DNA of 64,000 bases from Salinicola halophyticus. Its GTDB lineage: Bacteria > Pseudomonadota > Gammaproteobacteria > Pseudomonadales > Halomonadaceae. Of this stretch, positions 1 through 8,523 are shown piece after piece; within the stretch, counting starts at the first letter, position 1; each line of letters starts with the position of its first letter. The position numbers and the translations under genes were made by a program. Location: assembly GCF_003206695.1 (NCBI RefSeq), contig NZ_PZJN01000004.1:167570-231569 (forward strand). The letters are read 5' to 3'. The notes below the pieces were generated by a model. The model had not been told where the DNA came from and did not search any database. It saw nothing but the letters and a program-made list of their open reading frames with translations.

Positions 1-513
1 CAGTGCGTCGCCATGGCGTTCCCGCAGGGTTCGCTCCAGCGGCTCGAGCATCGCCGGCTCGCCGATGTAGAGCACCTTGCCGACGCGTTCACGCTCCAGA
101 TCGCGCATGTCGTCGACCTGATAGGTGAAGCCGCTCATCGCGTGAAGCGGCAGCAGTTCGGGCGCTTCGGCATCGATCAGCCAGCGATCGTGAGTATAGA
201 TGTTGAGTCTCACCGAAGCCGGGCGCGGCAATGCCACCAGCGCCTGCACCTGATCCGTCGGCACCAGTGTTTCACTGACCAGGCGATCGTCGGGATCGTG
301 AACGTGAGCCCCATTGCTGCTGATGATCCAGGCTGGAATCTCCAGTTGCCGACGAATGGCCGCGATGTCGTGATAGTGCCGTCCGGAGGCCAGCACGATC
401 ACATGCCCCTGGCCCGACAACGTCCGCAGCGTTTCGCGGGTCAAGGCGTCGACACGATGCTCGGCATTCAGCAGAGTGCTGTCGAGATCGCTGGCAATCA
501 GATACTGGGGCAT
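1..513 (-). CDS. Cof-type HAD superfamily phosphatase, 3' end cut off by window edge
   Basis: Reading frame of 171 codons from an ATG at 513 to the window edge with no stop, so only the N-terminal part is visible. HAD motif I is present as DLDSTLL (Asp9 nucleophile, Asp11), followed by LASGR (residues 41-45) and SSNGAHV (65-71), the usual order in Cof/YidA-type sugar-phosphate phosphatases. An AAGG ribosome site lies about 7 nt before the ATG. It follows nagE on the same strand after a 184-bp gap with a strong hairpin, so it may be separately expressed or a weakly coupled member of the GlcNAc operon. The substrate cannot be read from sequence; a role in clearing excess sugar phosphate is only inferred from position. 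Confidence 0.85.
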   Translation of the reverse strand, partial: MPQYLIASDLDSTLLNAEHRVDALTRETLRTLSGQGHVIVLASGRHYHDIAAIRRQLEIPAWIISSNGAHVHDPDDRLVSETLVPTDQVQALVALPRPASVRLNIYTHDRWLIDAEAPELLPLHAMSGFTYQVDDMRDLERERVGKVLYIGEPAMLEPLERTLRERHGDAL

Positions 514-600
514 GGAGTCACCTTGGCTGGACGGCTTGCTTCGAGAGGATTAGCTGGACGGCTTGTTTCAAAGAGCTTGTTTAGAAGTAGACAGTGTCGG

Positions 601-637
601 GCGGGGACCCGCGGGCGTCAATCGCCCGCTTCCCCGC
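601..637 (-). terminator. Nested GC-rich hairpin after nagE
   Basis: Outer arms gcgggga (601-607) and tccccgc (631-637) enclose inner arms gcgggcg (611-617) and cgcccgc (623-629) with a 5-nt loop. It lies 60 bp past the nagE stop. There is no clear T-run on the minus strand after it, so it may be a weak terminator or a 3'-end stabiliser rather than a canonical intrinsic terminator. Confidence 0.5.
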
Positions 638-697
638 ACCGGATCCTGCGCTCGTCATCAGTGGCCTATGGCTAGCTTCTGCCTCAGGAGCAAACGC

Positions 698-2389
698 TCA
701 GGCCTCGAGACTGTTGGCCACCGCGCCGGCCTGGCGCCCGACGACCAGGTGAACGACCCTGTCGCCCAAGTCCTGAATGCCGGCAGCGCCCAGTGTCTGA
801 AGTGCGGATTCATCGATCCGGCTGCGGTCGCCCAGCTCCACGCGCAGCCGGGTCGCCGCCACGGCAGCGAGGGTGCGAATGTTATCGGCACCACCCAACG
901 CCGCCAGCCACGCCTGACGGGATTCATCGTCGAGCCTGGCATTAGCTAGTGAGGCATCGCTCAGGGCCGCATCGCTCTCGACCGCCACCGGTACTTCCAG
1001 CGTCTTGCCGTGATCGCGCACCGCCACCCGAATGTCGTCGGCCACCGCGTCGGCGATCGGCCCCACGATCACCTGCAGGCCGCCGCCGCGCAGATGCAGG
1101 ATCCCCCGGGCCCCGAGCGCCTTGAGCGACGGCTCGTCGATCGCCGTGTCATCGTTCATCACCAGACGCAAGCGCGTGGTACAGGCACCGACGCTGACTA
1201 GGTTGGCCACGCCACCCAGGGCGGTCACGAAGGCAGGCCCCCGTTCACCGGGATCGCGATTGACGTTTGGCGCTGCCACTTCCGGTTCGCGGCCCGGCGT
1301 CGGCAGGTCGAAGCGCACGATCGCCCAGCGAAAGATGCCGTAGTAGAGCACGAAGTAGCAGAGCCCTACCGGGATCATCATCCAGCCATTGGTCGAGAGA
1401 CCGTAGGAGAGCGCGTAGTCGAATGCGCCGGCGGAGAAGGTGAACCCAAGCTTGACGCCGAGCATGTTCATCACCGCCATCGAGATGCCGGTGAGCACCG
1501 CGTGAACGGCATACAGCGCCGGTGCCAGGAACATGAACGTGAACTCGATCGGCTCGGTGACGCCGGTCAGAAACGCAGTCAGCGCCAGCGACAGCAACAG
1601 GCCGCCGACCTGGGCACGACGTGACGGCGGCGCGGCGCGATACATCGCCAACGCCGCTGCCGGCAGCCCGAACATCATCACCGGGAAGAAGCCGGCCATG
1701 AACGAGCCAGCCGACGGATCGCCGGCGAAGAAGCGATTGAGATCGCCGGTGGCGCCGTCGAAGCTGCCGAACACGAACCATACGAAACTGTTGAGCACGT
1801 GGTGCAGCCCGGTCACGATCAGAATCCGATTGAGTACGCCGTAGACGAACAGGCCGAGATCACCGGCGTCGATCAGCCACTGCCCCAACTGGTCGATGCC
1901 CTGCTGGACCGGTGGCCAGATCAGCCCGAAAATACCGCCGAGTACTACGGCGGAGAGTCCGGTGACGATGGGGATGAAGCGGCGCCCGCCGAAGAAGGCC
2001 AGATAGTCCGGCAGTTTGATCGATTTATAACGGTTGTAGAGTATCCCGGCCACACTGCCGATGATGATGCCCGCCAGTACCCCCATATTGATGTCGGGAT
2101 TCAACGTCTCCAGTACCGCGGTGAGCACGAGATAGCCGATCACCCCGGCCAATCCGGCAGCGCCATTGTCGTCATCGGCGAAACCGACCGCCACGCCGAT
2201 GGCGAAGATCAATGCCAGGTTGGAGAAGACCGCGTTGCCGGCATTGGCGATGAAGGCAATATCGAGCAGATCCGGCTGGCCCAGCCGCAGCAACAGGCCT
2301 GCGACCGGCAGTACCGCAATGGGCAGCATCAGTGAGCGCCCGAGTTTCTGAATGCCGGCCATGAGCCGGGAACCGAAGGTTGTGGTCAT
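698..2389 (-). CDS. nagE: GlcNAc-specific PTS permease, EIIC-EIIB with a second, inactive EIIB
   Basis: Membrane permease of 563 aa that imports and phosphorylates N-acetylglucosamine. An N-terminal EIIC domain (about 10 hydrophobic segments, to about residue 370) contains the typical GLHHVLNSF and TGVTEPIEFTF segments. It is followed by an EIIB domain with the phosphocysteine Cys403 (GACTTRLR). A second EIIB-like repeat (about 490-563) carries Ala511 where the cysteine should be and so cannot take phosphate. The ATG at 2389 is chosen because GAGGAG precedes it; a longer frame reading upstream overlaps nagF and has no ribosome site. It starts 10 bp after the nagF stop, and NagF supplies EI, HPr and EIIA for it. 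Confidence 0.93.
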   Translation of the reverse strand: MTTTFGSRLMAGIQKLGRSLMLPIAVLPVAGLLLRLGQPDLLDIAFIANAGNAVFSNLALIFAIGVAVGFADDDNGAAGLAGVIGYLVLTAVLETLNPDINMGVLAGIIIGSVAGILYNRYKSIKLPDYLAFFGGRRFIPIVTGLSAVVLGGIFGLIWPPVQQGIDQLGQWLIDAGDLGLFVYGVLNRILIVTGLHHVLNSFVWFVFGSFDGATGDLNRFFAGDPSAGSFMAGFFPVMMFGLPAAALAMYRAAPPSRRAQVGGLLLSLALTAFLTGVTEPIEFTFMFLAPALYAVHAVLTGISMAVMNMLGVKLGFTFSAGAFDYALSYGLSTNGWMMIPVGLCYFVLYYGIFRWAIVRFDLPTPGREPEVAAPNVNRDPGERGPAFVTALGGVANLVSVGACTTRLRLVMNDDTAIDEPSLKALGARGILHLRGGGLQVIVGPIADAVADDIRVAVRDHGKTLEVPVAVESDAALSDASLANARLDDESRQAWLAALGGADNIRTLAAVAATRLRVELGDRSRIDESALQTLGAAGIQDLGDRVVHLVVGRQAGAVANSLEA

Positions 2390-2399
2390 GACACGCTCC

Positions 2400-5171
2400 T
2401 CAAGATCTTGTTGTCGTATTGGAGGGACCCGAAGTCGTGCGGCCGACGGTATCGGCGCCTTTCCCGATGTCTTTATCGACGCCTTGCTCGACGCCTTTCT
2501 CGATGTCTTGCTCGATGGCTTTCTCGATGCCTTCTGCGCTCGAGTCCGCCACGCCGGGTTCATGTCCACGTTCAGGTTCCAGTATTGTCTTCAGGGCCTG
2601 CCTCACGGCGGCGCCATCGGCCAGCGCCAGCAGCGATGGCAACTGCGCCGCAAGCGCCCCGGCATCAAGCCGACGCAGGCCCGCCTTGACGGCGGCGATA
2701 CGTCCAGATTCGACGGAAAGTTCGTCGACACCCATGGCCGCGAACAGGGCCCCGGCCAGCGGATCCCCCGCCGCCGCGCCACAGACGGCCACCGGACAGT
2801 GACCGGCAGCCCCCTGGAGACAGGCGGCGATGAGCCGCAGCACGCCGGGATGGAGCACGTCGCTGCGTAACGCCAGCGACGCCACTTCGCGGTCCATGGC
2901 CAGAGCGTACTGGGTCAGATCGTTGGTGCCGATGGAGAGAAAATCGGCCTCGCGAGCGAGGCTGTCGGCACACACCGCCGCCGTCGGCACCTCGATCATC
3001 ACCCCCAGCGCCGGCAGCCGCTCGATACCCAGCGCGCCAGCGCGCGCCTCGAGCCGCTCCCGCACCCAGCGCAACTCGCCGACATCGGCGACCATCGGCA
3101 CCATCAGCCGCAACGTCGACAGGCCGTCTTCGCCGAGCGCCAGCTCGCGGCCCGCTTCGAGCAGCGCATCGAGCTGTGTTTCAAAAAGCGCCGGGTGCGT
3201 CTGCCACAACCTCACGCCCCGCTCCCCCAGCGCCGGGTTGGGCGATGCCGGTAGCGATAGATAGGGAAGCTGCTTGTCGCCACCGATATCCAGCAGACGG
3301 ACGATGACCGGCTTGCCCCCCATCGCTTCGACCGCGGCACGATACTCGGCCTGCTGTTCGTCGAGCGACGGCGCCGACTGTCGCTCCAGAAACAGGAATT
3401 CACTGCGCATCAGCCCGACGCCGTCGGCGCCCGCCTGGGCAGCCGCCCGGGCGTCTGCGCTTGAGGCAATGTTGGCCCCGACGTGGAGATGATGACCGTC
3501 TCGGGTCACTGCGGGATTCTGGGCTTGCGCATGCTCCGCCACCGCCTGCCGATGCCGTCGCGTCCTTTCTTCGTCGATCCTCGTCAGGCGTCGATCGTCG
3601 GGTGCCAGCTCCAGCGCTCCGTAAGGCTCGTCCGGGCCGATATCGAGACACGCCTTGTCACTGGCGGCTTCCATCAGCGCATCGCCCATGGCCACCAGAC
3701 ACGGCAACCCCCGCGCTCGCGCCAGAATCGAGACATGCGAGGTCAGCCCGCCGGCGGCCAGACATAGCCCGGCAACTCGATCCGCCACCTCGACGAACTG
3801 CGAGGGTGTGAGTTCCTGCGCGATCAGTATGGCCCCGTCGAGGCCTGAGAGGATCGCTGCCGCCTCGACGGCGAAAGGCTGCATGACCTGGCGCTGCAGA
3901 TCGCGCAGATCGTCCGCCCGCGCCGCCAGCAGCGTATTGGCCCCGCCACGTAGACGTTGAATCTCGCGCTCCAGCGCCAGATACCAGCCACGCCCGGCGC
4001 TACGCCCGGCGGCAATTTCCGTCTCGGCCGCCGCACGAAGATCGGGGTCGTCCAGCCACGCCCGATGGGCCTCGAAGATGTCCGCCTCAGCCTGCTGGCC
4101 GCGCGCTTTCGCCGCTTGAGTCGATCGTTCCAGCTCGGCATCGACCTCGGCGATGGCAGCGACCAAGGCCCGCTTCTCCTGCTCGGGATCGCTCGCGGTG
4201 TCGGCGACACTGGGCAACGCCACTTCGTAGCGAACCAGCGGCCCCACCGCCAATCCCGGACTTGCCGCCAGACCGTTCAACCGGCCGGGCTCGGCAGCGG
4301 GCATCCGTGACGCTAAGGGCAGCCCGCTCGCCTGCGCCTCGGGCGGCGTTTCGCGGGGCCGGTCAGCCCCCGGCTCGGGCGTTTCGAGCAATGTCGTTGC
4401 CGCCTCGATCGCGGCCTGCGCCCCGGCGCCATGCGCCGAGAAAGTGACCCGGTCGCCCTGAACCAGGCCCAGATTCAGCAGCGCGCTCAGACTGGCGACG
4501 TTCGCGGTGGCGGCATCGCGGCTCCCGCCGGCCTTCTCGCCGATTCGTGTCAGCGTCAGCTCGACCGCGTGCTCTCGAGCGATGGCTCGCAGCCGCGCCG
4601 CAGGACGCGCATGGAGACCGCTGGCCGCCGCGATGGTGGCATCTCTGCTGGCGCTGGCACGCGGAGCCGAGTCTGCTCGACCGGCTTCGTCGCGACGATC
4701 CGCCGCGGCCTGCCACTGCAACAGATTCTCGCCCATCTCGACGATCGTGCCCGGCGCGACCAGCGTTTCCAGGTCGGTATCGGGGCCATTGGTCAGCACG
4801 ACGGGAGTCACCAGCGCCTTGACTCGCTGCGCCAGACGATCGGCGTCGAACCGGCACAGCGGATCACCGGCGGAGACACGCTCGCCGGTCGCGACCAGCA
4901 GCTCGAGCCCGTCACCGTCCAGATCGACGGTGTCGAGTCCGATATGCAAAAGCCATTCATGGCCGCCGTCGTCGCGCAGCGTGATGGCGTGTGCGGTTCG
5001 CGCGCAATGGATGATCTCGCCGTTGCAGGGCGCATGCAGCGTCTCCCCCAACGGATCGATGGCAATACCGGGTCCCATGGTGCCTTCGGCAAAGACCGGA
5101 TCGGGCACTTCCGCCAGCGGAACCACCACCCCGCGCATCGGGGCTCTGAGAAATCGTAATGTGGATGACAT
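2400..5171 (-). CDS. nagF: PTS fusion protein EIIA(Glc type)-HPr-EI
   Basis: Soluble 923-aa multiphosphoryl-transfer protein of the type that feeds GlcNAc permeases in pseudomonads. Domain order: EIIA with His61 and active His76 (LLHIGLDTV); HPr with His187 (GLHARPA); EI with His479 (GGLTSHVSILAR) and the PEP-binding signature DFLSIGTNDLTQYAL. PEP phosphate passes EI to HPr to EIIA and then to NagE Cys403. The ATG at 5171 has GGGAG six nt upstream; an in-frame ATG at 5210 lacks a site. The C-terminus extends roughly 60 residues past a normal EI end in a charged, four-residue periodic tail encoded by 12-bp repeats. Its position between nagB-II and nagE fits a complete uptake operon. Confidence 0.93.
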   Translation of the reverse strand: MSSTLRFLRAPMRGVVVPLAEVPDPVFAEGTMGPGIAIDPLGETLHAPCNGEIIHCARTAHAITLRDDGGHEWLLHIGLDTVDLDGDGLELLVATGERVSAGDPLCRFDADRLAQRVKALVTPVVLTNGPDTDLETLVAPGTIVEMGENLLQWQAAADRRDEAGRADSAPRASASRDATIAAASGLHARPAARLRAIAREHAVELTLTRIGEKAGGSRDAATANVASLSALLNLGLVQGDRVTFSAHGAGAQAAIEAATTLLETPEPGADRPRETPPEAQASGLPLASRMPAAEPGRLNGLAASPGLAVGPLVRYEVALPSVADTASDPEQEKRALVAAIAEVDAELERSTQAAKARGQQAEADIFEAHRAWLDDPDLRAAAETEIAAGRSAGRGWYLALEREIQRLRGGANTLLAARADDLRDLQRQVMQPFAVEAAAILSGLDGAILIAQELTPSQFVEVADRVAGLCLAAGGLTSHVSILARARGLPCLVAMGDALMEAASDKACLDIGPDEPYGALELAPDDRRLTRIDEERTRRHRQAVAEHAQAQNPAVTRDGHHLHVGANIASSADARAAAQAGADGVGLMRSEFLFLERQSAPSLDEQQAEYRAAVEAMGGKPVIVRLLDIGGDKQLPYLSLPASPNPALGERGVRLWQTHPALFETQLDALLEAGRELALGEDGLSTLRLMVPMVADVGELRWVRERLEARAGALGIERLPALGVMIEVPTAAVCADSLAREADFLSIGTNDLTQYALAMDREVASLALRSDVLHPGVLRLIAACLQGAAGHCPVAVCGAAAGDPLAGALFAAMGVDELSVESGRIAAVKAGLRRLDAGALAAQLPSLLALADGAAVRQALKTILEPERGHEPGVADSSAEGIEKAIEQDIEKGVEQGVDKDIGKGADTVGRTTSGPSNTTTRS
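2463..2534. repeat. Six imperfect 12-bp tandem units inside the 3' end of nagF
   Basis: Units beginning at 2463, 2475, 2487, 2499, 2511 and 2523 follow the pattern ctcgaNgNcttN. On the coding strand they specify EKGI/EQDI/EKAI-like tetrads in the NagF tail. As the period is a multiple of three, unit gain or loss would keep the frame. Confidence 0.85.
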
Positions 5172-5266
5172 GAAGACTCCCAACTTGTTGTTGTTTCGAT
5201 CCTGTTTCATTCGGCGCGCCAGTTTTGAACATCTGGACCTGGCGGCGTCCCGTCACATCGACTGAG

Positions 5267-5322
5267 GCGGCTCGCGGCTCGCGGCTCGTGGCTCGTAGCT
5301 CGTAGCTCGTAGCTCGTGGTTC
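5267..5322. repeat. Heptanucleotide tandem repeat, eight units
   Basis: Eight consecutive 7-bp units of form g(c/t)(g/a)gctc, starting at 5267 with three gcggctc copies, then gtggctc, three gtagctc and gtggttc. The array fills the gap between the nagB-II stop (5327) and the nagF ribosome site, inside the operon transcript. Confidence 0.9.
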
Positions 5323-5326
5323 GCGC

Positions 5327-6346
5327 TCAGAGCGTTCGAGTCACCTTCTGCAGATGGCGCGGCCGATCCGGATCACCACCGCGGGCGACCGCGAGTCTGG
5401 CCGCCATGACGTAAAAACTCTGGACCACCGATAGCGGCTGCAGATCGTCGTGGCCGGCATCGATCAATGGCAGCTGGCGTGCGGGAACACGGTCATCGGC
5501 GGCCAGCAGCACCTTGGCACCGATGCTCTCCAACCATTCAGCCAGTTCCAGCAGCCCGGCCTGATCCGGTCCCGGCGGCGCCAGTACCAGCACCGGGTAG
5601 CCCGGTTCGATCAGCGCCATCGGCCCATGACGAACCTCAGCGGCACTGAATGGTTCGGCCTGGATGGCGCAGGTTTCCTTGAACTTGAGCGCGACTTCCT
5701 GGGCGATGGCGAGCCCGACGCCGCGCCCGATCACCAGCAGCCGATCGACGTCGACCAGCGCATCCACCGCCTGTTGCCACTCCTGCTGCGCTGCCGCCTC
5801 GAGTTTCGGCGGCAGCGCTTCCAGAGCGGCCAGCAGCGCTTCGTCTTCGGCCCAGGCACCGATCAGATGAGCGCAGGCGGCCAAGGTGGCAAGATAGCTC
5901 TTGGTCGCCGCGACGCTCTTCTCGACGCCGGCGTGCAGCGCGATCTCGCGCTCCGAGACGTGCCCCAGCGGTGAATCGGGCGTATTGACCAGCGCCACGC
6001 TGCGCGCCCCGCCGGCGGCCAGCGCCTTTTGCGTCGCCACCAGATCGGGGCTGGCGCCGGACTGCGAGATGGCCACCGTCAGCTGACCCCGAACCCGCCA
6101 CGGCGTATCGGCAACGGTGGTCAATGACGGCGGCACCGAGGCCATCGGCAAGCCGAGATGTTTCATCCCCAGATAGGCGAAATAGGCCGCGGCATGGTCG
6201 GAGCTGCCGCGCGCCACCGTCAGTGCCCCGTGCAGGTCGGCCGCTCGCAGTGCCTTGCCGAACTCGGCCATCGCTTCCCGATTGGCTCGCCATTGCGTCC
6301 GCAGGCAGGCGGGCGCGCTCCGGGCTTCTTCCAGCATCAGTGACAT
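5327..6346 (-). CDS. nagB-II: SIS-domain glucosamine-6-phosphate deaminase (NagB-II type)
   Basis: 339 aa with two SIS (sugar isomerase) domains and no glutaminase domain, so not GlmS. Visible signatures are ARGSSDHAA, ISQSGASPD, EKSVAATKSY and the second-domain segment FKETCAIQAEPFSAAEVRHGP. By family and context it converts GlcN-6-P to fructose-6-P plus ammonia after NagA action, replacing classical NagB, which is absent here. The ATG at 6346 shares one base with the nagA stop (TGATG), which suggests translational coupling, and GGGAG lies upstream. Cytoplasmic. An exact distinction from other SIS isomerases would need phylogeny, but the operon makes the assignment strong. Confidence 0.88.
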   Translation of the reverse strand: MSLMLEEARSAPACLRTQWRANREAMAEFGKALRAADLHGALTVARGSSDHAAAYFAYLGMKHLGLPMASVPPSLTTVADTPWRVRGQLTVAISQSGASPDLVATQKALAAGGARSVALVNTPDSPLGHVSEREIALHAGVEKSVAATKSYLATLAACAHLIGAWAEDEALLAALEALPPKLEAAAQQEWQQAVDALVDVDRLLVIGRGVGLAIAQEVALKFKETCAIQAEPFSAAEVRHGPMALIEPGYPVLVLAPPGPDQAGLLELAEWLESIGAKVLLAADDRVPARQLPLIDAGHDDLQPLSVVQSFYVMAARLAVARGGDPDRPRHLQKVTRTL

Positions 6347-7524
6347 CAGTGGGTCTCCCGCGGCGCGCCAGCCGCCTGTGGTGTCGTCCGTTGTTGCGCG
6401 GCCATCTGTCCCTGCCCAGCCGACGAGACGTGATGAGCCAGTTCGCCGCCCACGTAGACGGCATCGATCTCGAGTCTCTCATTCATCACCACGATGTCGG
6501 CCCGGCAGCCGATCTCGAGCCGACCAATGTCGCTCTCGCCGAGAAAATCGGCGGGATACTGCGATAGCCGCCGGCTGGCATCATCGAGATCGAGACCGAT
6601 CCGGACCAGGTTACGCAGCGCCTGATCCATGGTAAGCGTACTGCCGGCCAGTGTGCCGTCTGCCAGCCGCACACCGCCCAGGCATTTGGTGACATGCTGC
6701 TCGCCGAGACGATACTCCCCGTCGGGCATGCCGGCGGCGGCGGTGGAATCGGTCACGCCATAGAGATGAGGAATGCAGCGCAGCGCCGTCAGAATGGCGC
6801 CGGGATGAACATGGAGCAGGTCGGGGATGATCTCGGCGTAGTCAGCATGCGCCAGCGCTGCGCCGACCATGCCCGGCTTGCGGTGGTGCAACCCTGTCAT
6901 GGCGTTGAACAGATGGGTGAAGCCGTGGGCACCGTGTTCGAGCCCGGCCACGCCCTCTTCGTAGCTGCCCAGGGTATGGCCCATCTGCACCCGCACACCG
7001 CGCTCGCGCAGTTGGCTGATGAGCTCGGCATGTCCCGACAGCTCCGGTGCCAGCGTCAACAGCCGGATCGGGGCGAGCGCCAGCAGCGCATCGACCTCCT
7101 CGGCCACGCCGGGGCGAGCATGCGGCGGCTGGGCGCCCAGCTTGCCAGGGTTGAGATAAGGCCCTTCGAGATGCACGCCCAGCAGCCGCGATGCCTGAGG
7201 CAGCGGGACCTTCATCAACCGGGCGATATCCTGTAATGCCTGGCGAATGTCGGCCATGGGCGCCGTCATGGTGGTCACCAGCAGACTGGTGGTACCGAAA
7301 CGCACGTGGGTTCGGGCCATGGTCGCGGCGGCGTCGCCCCCTTCCATGGCATCCGCCCCGCCGCCGCCATGCACGTGCAGATCGACGAAGCCCGGCAACA
7401 GCCGAGGATGATCGTTGGCATCGGGATCGACCGGCTCGCCCTCGATGGCGACGATTCGTCCGTCGCGCCATTCGAGCGTGCCAAGCCGCCAGCCCTCGGC
7501 AGTCAGAATATTGCCGTAAAGCAT
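6346..7524 (-). CDS. nagA: N-acetylglucosamine-6-phosphate deacetylase
   Basis: 392-aa amidohydrolase that removes acetate from GlcNAc-6-P. Motifs in order: GFVDLHVHGGGG near the N-terminus (metal site), HLEGPYLNPGKLGA, MGHT, THLFNAM, VTDS and the C-terminal LAGSTLTMDQAL. The ATG at 7524 is preceded by CAGGAG; a start ten codons earlier lacks a site. It lies 40 bp after nagR and overlaps nagB-II by one base, placing it second in the operon. Usual family length is about 380 aa. Confidence 0.95.
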   Translation of the reverse strand: MLYGNILTAEGWRLGTLEWRDGRIVAIEGEPVDPDANDHPRLLPGFVDLHVHGGGGADAMEGGDAAATMARTHVRFGTTSLLVTTMTAPMADIRQALQDIARLMKVPLPQASRLLGVHLEGPYLNPGKLGAQPPHARPGVAEEVDALLALAPIRLLTLAPELSGHAELISQLRERGVRVQMGHTLGSYEEGVAGLEHGAHGFTHLFNAMTGLHHRKPGMVGAALAHADYAEIIPDLLHVHPGAILTALRCIPHLYGVTDSTAAAGMPDGEYRLGEQHVTKCLGGVRLADGTLAGSTLTMDQALRNLVRIGLDLDDASRRLSQYPADFLGESDIGRLEIGCRADIVVMNERLEIDAVYVGGELAHHVSSAGQGQMAAQQRTTPQAAGAPRETH

Positions 7525-7564
7525 CTCGTCTCCTGCTTGAGCGATGGCAGTCAATTGCGCCTCA

Positions 7565-8299
7565 TCATTGAGTCAGTTCCACCATGAAGTCGTAGTAGTC
7601 GGTGCGACAGTAAGTCACTGTGAGCTCCCCGGGGCGGCCGTCCGCGAGATAGCCGAGTCGGGTCATCATCAGCAGCGCCTGGGATTCCGGCACCTGCGCC
7701 AGCCGCGCCAGTTCGGCATCGGCATTGACCGCCGAGACATGCTGCAGGGCACGAACGATCGGCGTCCCCAGGCTTTCGAGGTGACGATAGAGCGAATGGG
7801 TAACGACTTCGGGATCAGGCAGGACGCGATGGGGCAGGCAGCTCTCCTCGACGGCGACCACCACGTCGTCGGCCAGCCGCAGCCGCTTGAGCCTCGAGAC
7901 CTGATGGTCCGCGCTCACCCCGAGCCGCAGGCTCTCTTCCACCGTCGGCGTGCCGAGCTGGCGACTCAACCAGCGCGAACTGGGGCGATGGCCGCGCTGG
8001 ACCAGCAACTCGGTGAAGCTGGTCAGCCGGGTCAGCGACTGATTGAGCCGCGGCGCGATAAAGGTACCGGAGCCGTGAGTGCGCTGAATCAGCCCCAGTG
8101 CCACCAGCCGGTCCAGCGCCTTGCGGGCGGTAATACGGGAAACATTGAGCGATTCCGCAAGCACCCGCTCCGAGGGCAGCGCCTCGCCGGTCTCCCAGTC
8201 ACCCGCTTCGATCGCCTCGACCAGCTGTTGGGCCAACTGGCGATAGAGCGGTGTCGACTGGGCGGCATCGAGCTTGAGACGGGACAGCGTCGGTTGCAT
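7565..8299 (-). CDS. nagR: GntR/HutC-family regulator of the GlcNAc operon
   Basis: 244 aa. The N-terminal winged helix-turn-helix (about residues 15-80) holds STPLYRQLAQQL and LPSERVLAESLNVSRITARKAL, and is followed by a UTRA effector domain ending in YCRTDYYDFMVEL. This domain pair defines the HutC subfamily, whose amino-sugar members respond to GlcNAc-6-P or GlcN-6-P. It is the first gene of the operon and has a direct-repeat operator 30 bp before its ATG, so autoregulated repression of the whole operon is likely. The effector is inferred from family and context. Confidence 0.9.
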   Translation of the reverse strand: MQPTLSRLKLDAAQSTPLYRQLAQQLVEAIEAGDWETGEALPSERVLAESLNVSRITARKALDRLVALGLIQRTHGSGTFIAPRLNQSLTRLTSFTELLVQRGHRPSSRWLSRQLGTPTVEESLRLGVSADHQVSRLKRLRLADDVVVAVEESCLPHRVLPDPEVVTHSLYRHLESLGTPIVRALQHVSAVNADAELARLAQVPESQALLMMTRLGYLADGRPGELTVTYCRTDYYDFMVELTQ

Positions 8300-8328
8300 G
8301 GCAGATCCGTTTTAGGGGCATCGTGATG

Positions 8329-8346
8329 AATACCACTTCAATACCA
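8329..8346 (-). promoter_or_regulatory. nag box: predicted NagR operator
   Basis: On the minus strand the sequence reads TGGTATT, four bases, TGGTATT: two exact direct copies 11 bp apart, 30 bp upstream of the nagR ATG. Related partial copies (TTGGTATG, TGGTTATG) lie just upstream to about 8370. As I recall, the same TGGTATT-N4-TGGTATT arrangement has been described upstream of GlcNAc genes in xanthomonads. Confidence 0.75.
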
Positions 8347-8457
8347 CCAACATAACCAGTCGCATACCAATCTGCCAGACTTTCAGCCGCCAACTTTGGT
8401 CGAATTCGGCGAACCTCTCGCTTGCCCGACGTCGGCGAGCGCCCCCGGCGGGGACGA

Positions 8458-8487
8458 TTGGCGTGGCTCGGGAGGAATCCGTATAGT
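8458..8487 (+). promoter_or_regulatory. Predicted sigma-70 promoter of rnb
   Basis: TTGGCG (8458-8463), an 18-nt spacer and TATAGT (8482-8487), giving a start near 8494 and a leader of about 30 nt before rnb. Confidence 0.5.
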
Positions 8488-8523
8488 GTCGCTCTCGTCC
8501 ACCGACCGATTCGATCCGATCCG

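Noticed and set aside
2390-2569. 60-codon N-terminal extension of nagE
   Set aside because: It lies over the repeat-encoded tail of nagF; the GAGGAG site and PTS N-terminus fix the start at 2389.
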